From IMG/VR virus record IMGVR_UViG_3300042860_001377, positions 1-34,263 of that record: DNA of 34,263 nucleotides, one strand, 5' to 3'. The notes under the pieces are model-generated. The model was not told the origin of the DNA and did not search any database. It saw only the letters and a list, made by a program, of their open reading frames with translations. Positions 28,302 to 34,263 of this stretch are shown here, piece after piece (within the stretch, counting starts at the first letter, position 1; every line of letters begins with the position of its first letter). This stretch comes from a virus. Position numbers and translations under genes: made by a program.

Positions 28302-29044
28302 ATGGGCAACTTAAAGTCCCCGGCTTTGGTCTCTTTTGCCAGCCAGACAACAGTTTCGGAGTCGCAATACTCGCCCCAAGCAAATCCACGGCTCCAAGAG
28401 GTCGTCGCTCTCCGGTTGGCTGCGTATCCCATGGCATTCTTATCCCCCAGCCAGCCCACACAATACCCCGTAGGGTGCGCCCTGTTGCGTCCCTCTGCCT
28501 GCTGTACCCTGTGTAAGTGAGCGATCACAACCTTGGTAGCACTGCCGCCGCACACGGCTTCTGCGTGATCCCTCACGGAATTCTCATTTATCATATACCC
28601 ATGGCCAAGCAGGCAGTCCCCAATCTGCCTCCAGCCGTTCTGGAAATTGTAGTCAACCACCTCGCACCGCATCCGTTTAGCCTGGTCGGTGATCTGCCCC
28701 ATCACACGGCCCGCCAGTGCGGCCACAATGGCACGCGGTGATTCCATCAGCGTATTTAGGCGGGCCTCGTGGTTTCCCAAGAAATAGAGCTGCGGCGCCA
28801 ACTGGTGCAAAAACGCCAGCCCGTCCTGTAGGTCAGACTCGGGATCCACTGCGTCGTCAGCGGTTCCGGCTGCACCTGCACGCAAACACGCTAGGTCGAT
28901 TGCGTCGCCCAGGTGGATCGTGGTGTGCGGCTTCCAGCGTGCCTTGAACGCGAGCACCTTTTTTAGGAGTGCTTGGTCGGCGTGGTGCCCGTGTGAACAC
29001 CCGACCGCCAAGAATCGCTTCCAGCTCCGGGTGATGTTTGCCAT
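28298..29044 (-). CDS. Calcineurin-like metallophosphoesterase
   Basis: A 248-residue protein with the metallophosphoesterase signature: 'VGCSHGHH', 'HLGDAID', 'LYFLGNHEAR', 'LLGHGYM' and 'VIAHLHRV', which provide the metal-binding Asp, Asn and His residues of the two-metal centre. The usual first D-x-H is written CSHGHH here, so the first metal ligand may differ. It would hydrolyse phosphoesters such as nucleic acid, nucleotides or peptidoglycan-linked phosphates. It lies among lysis-region genes, so its substrate may be in the envelope; this is inference. Confidence 0.75.
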   Translation of the reverse strand: MANITRSWKRFLAVGCSHGHHADQALLKKVLAFKARWKPHTTIHLGDAIDLACLRAGAAGTADDAVDPESDLQDGLAFLHQLAPQLYFLGNHEARLNTLMESPRAIVAALAGRVMGQITDQAKRMRCEVVDYNFQNGWRQIGDCLLGHGYMINENSVRDHAEAVCGGSATKVVIAHLHRVQQAEGRNRAHPTGYCVGWLGDKNAMGYAANRRATTSWSRGFAWGEYCDSETVVWLAKETKAGDFKLPI

Positions 29045-29047
29045 GCG

Positions 29048-29281
29048 TTACACGCGGGCCAGAAACGTAATGCCAGCACCCGGCACGCGCGGAAGGCGCC
29101 CCTGCGCGTCATAAATGCCGCTGTAAGGGCTGATTTTGTCAGGCGGTAGTCCGACGCCGTCCATCCCCGCAGGCGGGAGCACGCGCTTTACGGCCGCCAG
29201 AATTTGCAGCCCAGCGGGAGGAGTCGCGCCCAAGTAGCGCGCCTGAAGGTCAGGAATTACGGGAACAGGCAGGACGGTCAT
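29048..29281 (-). CDS. Hypothetical protein in lysis cassette
   Basis: A 77-residue, proline-rich protein starting MTVLPVPVIPDLQARYLGAT. It has no membrane segment or cysteines. A turn-rich middle (DKISPYSGIYDAQGRLPRVP) and the small size suggest an accessory protein. Start at 29281 is an ATGA overlap with the holin-like gene upstream. No family recognised. Confidence 0.5.
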   Translation of the reverse strand: MTVLPVPVIPDLQARYLGATPPAGLQILAAVKRVLPPAGMDGVGLPPDKISPYSGIYDAQGRLPRVPGAGITFLARV

Positions 29282-29460
29282 AGAAGAGGCTTCTGTCCTC
29301 GCTCGTTGCGGATGACGTCGATGACGCCAAAAATCCCAAGGATGGCGTCCATGGTCGTGTTACCGACTCCGGTGGAGTAAAGCCCGAGGGCTGCACCCAT
29401 CTTTGCCAGTCCGAGCCAGGTCGAAGGCTGTCTAACGTAGTTTTTCAGAGTCTGTTTCAT
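29278..29460 (-). CDS. Holin-like small membrane protein
   Basis: A 60-residue protein: 'WLGLAKMGAALGLYSTGVG' and 'MDAILGIFGVIDVIRNERG' form two membrane segments and a basic end. The ending 'GVIDVIRNERGQKPLL' is typical of a small phage holin group. With the next gene upstream it probably makes a holin/antiholin-type pair acting with the lysozyme. The overlap between the two genes is 29 bases. Confidence 0.6.
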   Translation of the reverse strand: MKQTLKNYVRQPSTWLGLAKMGAALGLYSTGVGNTTMDAILGIFGVIDVIRNERGQKPLL

Positions 29461-29620
29461 GATTTTCGGTGTGTTGGAAAAGTCGTTCCCAAAGCGCTTT
29501 GCGGTCAGCTTCGCACTCTCGAATCTTGCCGTGCAGGTGCCAGACTGCGGCCAGCGTAAGAGCCATGGAGAGCCCCTGTGCGGCTGCCTGTTGGGCTATG
29601 AGGTCGAGCAGTTGGGTCAT
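29432..29620 (-). CDS. Small membrane protein with charged tail (holin/antiholin-like)
   Basis: A 62-residue protein: one hydrophobic segment (LSMALTLAAVWHLHG) after a short amphipathic N-terminus, then a charged coiled-coil tail (KIRECEADRKALWERLFQHT). This single-span layout is found among phage membrane proteins near holins. It starts at 29620, immediately adjacent to the fibre stop. Its overlap with the next gene implies coupled translation. Confidence 0.6.
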   Translation of the reverse strand: MTQLLDLIAQQAAAQGLSMALTLAAVWHLHGKIRECEADRKALWERLFQHTENHETDSEKLR

Positions 29621-31537
29621 TTAGAAGGTAGCAAGAGTTGCTTTGCGCCAAGTGTTGTTTGCCGTGCAAATGTACAGCCCAGTCGCGTCAAACGCCATCT
29701 GCCCCGGACGCCCCACCGATGTAGCAGTGGCAGGAACGGCACCAGTGCCACCGGCAGCGCCATTAATGAACGTGCCCACGATGCAGCGGGTCTGTCCAGT
29801 GATCGTCGTGGACGCTACGGTCTGCGCTGCCGAAACCGTGTATGTGCCCGTGCCGCCCGTGCCGGTGCCAAGTGCCGTGATCGTAGTGCCTGCGGTGACT
29901 CCTGTGCCAGTGAGCAGCATGCCCACTTGGATTACGCCGCTTGAAACTGCGGTGACGTTAAGTGTTGTTCCTCCGCCAGCAATTGCGCCGGTAAACACTG
30001 CGCCCGTAGTGACGTATTGATTAACGTTGTCCCACTCAACGGCATGCGCCTGCGGGATCGTCATCAATGCTGCTCCCGCTTGAAAGAAAAACGGAACTGA
30101 ATTAACGCCAGCACCATTTGCCCGAAAGGTTTGGTACCCAGTAAACAAGTTTGTGCCAAGGCTCGCAGGCGACGCCCTTAGATTAACGCGAACCATGGTA
30201 ATGTTGGTGGTCCCAACAGTGATTTCAGTGTTTCCTGTTCCAGTCGGTCCTACAAATGTTTGAACAAATCCGTTTTGGGCTGACCCAAAACGGGTCATGT
30301 ACATCGAATTTTTGACAACGCCCGTGTACCAGGATGGGCGAGTAAATACGGCAGAAACACCAACTGCTCCAACAGTTGTGACTTGCCAAAACCCATTTTG
30401 TGTTGTTGTGGTCTGTAGCGCAAACGCAATGATGTCACCGAGCGCTGGAGTGTAACTATCTGTCGCAAACACCCCTGTAGCCGTCACAGTAAACGTGTTT
30501 GGAGACACGCCAGTGTTCATGGTGCCCGTAATATTGGCAGTGGTCTGCGCCTCTACCATCCGCATCCCAATACCCAGATTTGAAATGGCAGCTTGGGCAT
30601 TGGCTGCATTAGTGCCACCGTCAGCAATCGCCAACTGCTCCGAGGCGGTTACTGCCCCGGTGCCGTTGCCTTTGAGCACGCCAGTAAGCGTGGTTGCACC
30701 AGTCCCGCCTTGAGCAACCTGCACAGTGGCAAGTTTACTCGATGCAATAGCCGCAGCCGCGTCAACGTCTGCATCCACCAGCAGGCTCGCAGGCGATTGC
30801 AGCACGCCCGCTACGTTCTTCCAGAGCCCACTACCTGCCACAAGCCCGAGGGACGTGTGAACATGCGATGGCGTGTTGCCGCCAAACTGCCCCGTCACGC
30901 TGTGGTTGTTGTGTGTGGCGTACGCCTCCAATGTCACAAAAATGCGATCTGTGACCAGCATCGCGGTTTCGGGCACCAGCACCTCAAATCCAACTAGGGC
31001 GGCAGTCGTCCCAATCGTCACCGCCGCAGATGTCGCAAGCAGCGTAGGGGCTGTGCTTCCGTCGTATTTGAAAACCTTAGCGCGCACACTGTTGCTGTGG
31101 TTGTTGTCAGCCACCCCCAAGAGCCAGCAGTTTACGTCCCACAGGCCTGCCGGGATGTCAGTTGAGCCCGGATCTTGCGGCGTGGACTCGGTGACAAATC
31201 CGGCAAACTGCGTCCACGTTTCCGGCGTCAGCGTGCCACTCGCTGCGGTCGATTGTGTCGCGTCTGCACTGCGCCCGAGCTGTTTGGGAGTGCCTGGCAG
31301 GTTGGTGGTCGGCGCGTCGGCGTTCGTGCCCTGGTTGAGGTAGTAAGTCAGCCCGTTGGCTCCACCGCCGCCGCCGCTACTCGGCGTTGCTGGCGTCCAA
31401 GCCGTGCCAGACCACACAAGCGTCTGCCCGCTGGTTGGTGCCGTTGCTGCGACGTTTTGGTTTTGGAGCCTTGTGACCGTCGTGTCATACACGCCGCCAC
31501 TAACATCGCCCGCGAGATTTGGTGTATTGAGTGGCAT
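29621..31537 (-). CDS. Tail fibre protein 3
   Basis: A 638-residue protein. It has an N-terminal '[15 protein letters not shown]' anchor-like region, a glycine linker ([11 protein letters not shown]) near residue 58, and central '[20 protein letters not shown]' fibre repeats. The C-terminus is beta-rich with '[20 protein letters not shown]', which is common at fibre ends. No enzyme motif was seen. It follows the lectin-like fibre gene and probably adds to the host-recognition complex. Confidence 0.75.
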   Translation of the reverse strand: MPLNTPNLAGDVSGGVYDTTVTRLQNQNVAATAPTSGQTLVWSGTAWTPATPSSGGGGGANGLTYYLNQGTNADAPTTNLPGTPKQLGRSADATQSTAASGTLTPETWTQFAGFVTESTPQDPGSTDIPAGLWDVNCWLLGVADNNHSNSVRAKVFKYDGSTAPTLLATSAAVTIGTTAALVGFEVLVPETAMLVTDRIFVTLEAYATHNNHSVTGQFGGNTPSHVHTSLGLVAGSGLWKNVAGVLQSPASLLVDADVDAAAAIASSKLATVQVAQGGTGATTLTGVLKGNGTGAVTASEQLAIADGGTNAANAQAAISNLGIGMRMVEAQTTANITGTMNTGVSPNTFTVTATGVFATDSYTPALGDIIAFALQTTTTQNGFWQVTTVGAVGVSAVFTRPSWYTGVVKNSMYMTRFGSAQNGFVQTFVGPTGTGNTEITVGTTNITMVRVNLRASPASLGTNLFTGYQTFRANGAGVNSVPFFFQAGAALMTIPQAHAVEWDNVNQYVTTGAVFTGAIAGGGTTLNVTAVSSGVIQVGMLLTGTGVTAGTTITALGTGTGGTGTYTVSAAQTVASTTITGQTRCIVGTFINGAAGGTGAVPATATSVGRPGQMAFDATGLYICTANNTWRKATLATF

Positions 31538-31540
31538 GGT

Positions 31541-33859
31541 TTAAGAGTTTGGGAATTCCGCGGTTGCGGGCGTAAATGATGTGGTGTAACGAGCGAGCCC
31601 CTTTGTAACGCGGAACTCGTCAATTTTGCCGTTCAGCCCTTGAACAGCAATGGTGCCAGCGTTCCCGATGGCAAAGACTGACTCTGTCGAGTAGTTGGGA
31701 GTCAAAGTCCCGCTTGTCACGTCGAGCGTACCGTTTAGGAAGATCCTGAAAACATTCCCTGATCGTGTGATTGCGACGTGCGTCCAAGTTCCAGCGGTAA
31801 TGGTGCCGGTCGTTGTTACCGAACTTGTTCCGTTTGCCGCTGAAAAATTAACGGCATTGCCAACAGTAACTGAGCAAATATAGCACGTTGCGATTGACGT
31901 GGTGGTGTTGCCAAAAATGTAGCAGCCGTTGTTGGTGCGGTTGATCCAAAACTCAATGGTAAAATCGCCAGTACCGAACGCAAACGGCGCGCCAGTGTTG
32001 CACCGGATATAACTGCCAGTTGTGCCAGGAAAGGAGACTGACGACGTTCCAAATTTGTAATCAGTCGTCGTCAGAACTGGGTTGGCGTTGTTCGCAAAGA
32101 ACGAAAGCGAGCTGGGTCCATTGTCAAAAAACGGCTGCGACGAATTGAAATTGTTGAAATGCAACAGCGCGGAAACCAGCGGGTAACTGGTATCCACAAT
32201 CGTCGAGAAACCGCCGTCTGCGTGCCAAGTGTTCGTCGCCAGCTTTGTCAGGAGGTTGCTCGTGTACCGGCCCGAACTAGAAACTTGGTTGCCTGGCGTC
32301 AACAGCGTCACGCCAGAGGTTGGCGTAAACGTCGTGCGCCCAAGGCCGCGCTGGATCACGTTGATCTGCGTGCCCACCGGGAACGCCACAGCGCTATCCA
32401 GCGGAATCGTCAACGCCACGTCGGTTGCGACGTTGATGGGGCAAATGGTCTGCGCGTCAGTCAGTGCCAGAGTCGCAGCCGCAACTTTGTCGGCAGAAAC
32501 CGAAAACCCAAGCTGTCCAGATCCAGCCGGGTGGACGTGGTCTTGCCGTGCGTAAAGCAGTGAGGTCCCGATTGCTGCTGTGCCGTTTGCCAGTGGCAAA
32601 GTGTTCGCGGGACTGGGTCCAGATGACACCTCAACGTAGGCACTTCCGCTCCATCGGTAGGTCAAATTGGTGTCAAGGGTGATGTAGATTTTGCCAGTCT
32701 CGCCGGGGTTCGGGAGTGCCGCAAAGTTTGCCACCTCGATGATGTCGTCAACGTAGCTCGGCAGGTAGGCGGACGCTACCCTGGCGTCTGCACCCAGCGG
32801 GCAAATGCCGTTTGCTAGGCCGATCTGCGTTGTGGAGATTGCGCCGATTTGAGCCGGAGTCGGGAAAAGGTGCGCGTGGTCTGCACGAGCCGCAAAGCTG
32901 CTGACTCCAACCTGCGCAGACGATACTAGGTCAGCGGGCGCCGTGGTGGAGAGTCCCGCGATCTGAGATGTCGTCAACGCCGGACATGCCACGGTGGTCA
33001 GCGAGGTGACGCGGCCTTTGGCGTCGGTGGAGATCACCGGGATCACCAGTTCGCCGCCCACGTTGCTCTGCGCGGTGGTAATCGCTGCCAGCGTAGGGGT
33101 TGGGTAGTTGCCTGTGAGGTCCCCGCCAGCGGATGCAGTGGCCCCCAAGGCGCCCACGTCAGCGGCACTCGGGAAAATGTGCTGGTGATCTGCACGAGCA
33201 GCAGCGGACGAAAGCCCCACCACTGCGGTGGTTGCCAGTGCAGCAGGTGCGGTGGTCGCTAAAGGCGCTCCGCCACCGCTGATAGCTGCGGTGGTCAACG
33301 AGGTAACCTGGCCTTTGTCATTAATCGAAATCACCGGCACCAACGTAGAACTGCCAACCTCAGATTGTGCCGTGGTGACAGCCGCCAGCGAGATCGTCCC
33401 GCTTTCGGTGATCGTGCCACCAGCGAGCCCCTCACCTGCGGTGATGCTTGTGACTGTGCCGGTTCCAGTTCCGCCACCTTCGCCGGACTGAATCGCCCGA
33501 ATACTGATTGCAGCGTTGAGCGCGGGAGCTGTTGCAAACACGATGGAGCCACCGTTGGCCGCAGTGATGGTGTAGTCGATGGTCGGACGTTGGTCCAACC
33601 CGCCCACGCTCACCAGGTACGCGCTCGCGTTCGTGCTGGTGTAGCCACTAATCGGCGCAAAAGTGGTGGCTGAGTTGTTGCCGTTGAAAATGGTCGGGAT
33701 CGTGCCAGCAGCCACCGGACCATTAAGCAGCATCACGCCGCCATCACCGCCCAAATACAACTCGCCGTCCAATGTGTTAACTGCCAACTCACCAAGCTGG
33801 AGGCTGGTCGGATTACCAGCACTCCCGCTTCGTTTCCGTGGGATAATCGGGAATGCCAT
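31541..33859 (-). CDS. Tail fibre protein 2 with lectin-like (LamG-type) C-terminus
   Basis: A 772-residue protein. The N-terminus MAFPIIPRKRSGSAGNPTSL resembles that of the neighbouring fibre. The middle repeats 'ADVGALGATASAGGDLTGNY' and 'TTAQSNVGGELVIPVISTDA' segments. Around residue 380 a 'NPGETGKIYITLDTNLTYRW' unit appears. The last 200 residues ('FTIEFWINRTNNGCYIFGN...GTWTHVAITRSGNVFRIFLNG...NGKIDEFRVTKGLARYT') are a concanavalin-type laminin-G-like domain that may bind a sugar. Probable receptor-binding protein. Confidence 0.8.
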   Translation of the reverse strand: MAFPIIPRKRSGSAGNPTSLQLGELAVNTLDGELYLGGDGGVMLLNGPVAAGTIPTIFNGNNSATTFAPISGYTSTNASAYLVSVGGLDQRPTIDYTITAANGGSIVFATAPALNAAISIRAIQSGEGGGTGTGTVTSITAGEGLAGGTITESGTISLAAVTTAQSEVGSSTLVPVISINDKGQVTSLTTAAISGGGAPLATTAPAALATTAVVGLSSAAARADHQHIFPSAADVGALGATASAGGDLTGNYPTPTLAAITTAQSNVGGELVIPVISTDAKGRVTSLTTVACPALTTSQIAGLSTTAPADLVSSAQVGVSSFAARADHAHLFPTPAQIGAISTTQIGLANGICPLGADARVASAYLPSYVDDIIEVANFAALPNPGETGKIYITLDTNLTYRWSGSAYVEVSSGPSPANTLPLANGTAAIGTSLLYARQDHVHPAGSGQLGFSVSADKVAAATLALTDAQTICPINVATDVALTIPLDSAVAFPVGTQINVIQRGLGRTTFTPTSGVTLLTPGNQVSSSGRYTSNLLTKLATNTWHADGGFSTIVDTSYPLVSALLHFNNFNSSQPFFDNGPSSLSFFANNANPVLTTTDYKFGTSSVSFPGTTGSYIRCNTGAPFAFGTGDFTIEFWINRTNNGCYIFGNTTTSIATCYICSVTVGNAVNFSAANGTSSVTTTGTITAGTWTHVAITRSGNVFRIFLNGTLDVTSGTLTPNYSTESVFAIGNAGTIAVQGLNGKIDEFRVTKGLARYTTSFTPATAEFPNS

Positions 33860-33879
33860 GACTTAGTAGGTGCCTGCGC
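33840..33879. repeat. Fibre-junction direct repeat, copy B
   Basis: Matches 776-820 across the gene junction with a shorter spacer. With copy A it brackets a single fibre gene on the circular map, so recombination between copies would delete or swap that gene precisely. Confidence 0.7.
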
Positions 33880-34263
33880 TCGCCACGGTTGCGGTGCCAT
33901 CTTCCGCGATTTCGATGGATGCCGAGGATTTGACGCCACCCACTACGGTGGACGTGCCGGGAATGATTTTGGCAGCGCCGGCGCCCGAGATGAAAAGGCC
34001 GTTAGTCGCAAGCGGGTCAATGCTCAGGATCCCGAGTTGCGCGGTGGTTGCAATCTGCAACTGCGTTGTAGAGATCTGGCCCAGCGCGTTGAGTTCCGGC
34101 ACCTTGCCAGCCTCGGCAAGCTGCGTGATCTGCGTGGTGGAGAGTGCGCCGATGTCTGCCGGGGTCAGTACCACATTGCCCGCTGCAGTTGGTGCCACGG
34201 AGTTGACAGACCGCACCTCAGATTTCGCGCCGTCGATAAAGTCGAAAGTCGTGCCGTTGTAGC
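33863..34263 (-). CDS. Tail fibre protein, C-terminal part (runs off right edge)
   Basis: The frame is open from the right edge to the stop at 33863, so the true start lies outside. It contains 'PTAAGNVVLTPADIGALSTT', 'LAEAGKVPELNALGQ' and ends ASAGTY. The 82 codons from the right edge to base 34016 encode the same residues as codons 183-265 of the left-edge fibre. If the ends join, both pieces are one gene. A separate paralogue in a longer genome is possible but less likely. Confidence 0.75.
   Translation of the reverse strand, partial: YNGTTFDFIDGAKSEVRSVNSVAPTAAGNVVLTPADIGALSTTQITQLAEAGKVPELNALGQISTTQLQIATTAQLGILSIDPLATNGLFISGAGAAKIIPGTSTVVGGVKSSASIEIAEDGTATVASAGTY
34016..34263. repeat. 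Right copy of terminal near-identical overlap
   Basis: Matches bases 1-248 with seven synonymous substitutions, all within a 30-base stretch. It marks the probable closing point of the circular map. Confidence 0.85.

Overview
The window looks like a complete or nearly complete genome of a tailed double-stranded DNA phage with a lambda-like head and long-tail gene plan (Caudoviricetes, siphovirus-type). A minor-tail cascade, a tape measure protein and a -1 frameshifted tail chaperone pair all argue for a long non-contractile tail. The first 248 bases recur at the right end (34016-34263) with seven mismatches. Reading across that overlap restores one intact fibre gene of about 315 codons. The molecule is therefore best read as a circular or circularly permuted map of about 34.0 kb. 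No integrase, lysogeny repressor, DNA polymerase or RNA polymerase was recognised. The host cannot be named: the genome is moderately GC-rich, many genes have A/C-rich leaders without a clear Shine-Dalgarno sequence, and all of the genes are phage-type.

All genes but one lie on the minus strand, so functional order runs from high to low coordinates. The late region starts at the small terminase (15602) and runs through large terminase, gpW-like connector, portal, S49 protease, scaffold-like protein, major capsid, head-tail joining proteins, tail tube-like proteins, the tail chaperone pair with its GGGAAAC slippery site, tape measure and distal tail proteins. It continues across the contig ends into three fibre genes (1-795 joined to 33863-34263, 31541-33859, 29621-31537). 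A lysis-type cassette follows: two small holin-like membrane proteins, a metallophosphoesterase, small unknown genes and a T4-type lysozyme (27270-27872).

The only plus-strand gene (27010-27273) converges on the lysozyme. It diverges from the early region, which begins at a DUF3310 gene (26846) and reads leftward. That region carries small unknown and zinc-finger proteins, an AlpA-like DNA-binding protein, a Cas4/RecB-like nuclease, a RuvC-like resolvase, an SSB-like protein ending in an acidic IPF tail, and a fused primase-helicase. It then passes a G-run repeat/AT-rich segment that resembles a replication origin, several small genes, a cytosine-5 DNA methyltransferase and an odd tRNA-like element before it reaches the terminase.

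The replication set (primase-helicase, SSB, RuvC, RecB-like nuclease) suggests origin-dependent replication that uses a host polymerase, with recombination intermediates resolved before packaging. The strongest unusual signals are: a 353-codon second reading frame inside the methyltransferase gene that carries its own repeated motifs; the candidate origin; a hyperstable triple hairpin; a tRNA-like element with an oversized anticodon arm; repeated hairpin leaders in the head module; and repeats framing a swappable fibre cassette.
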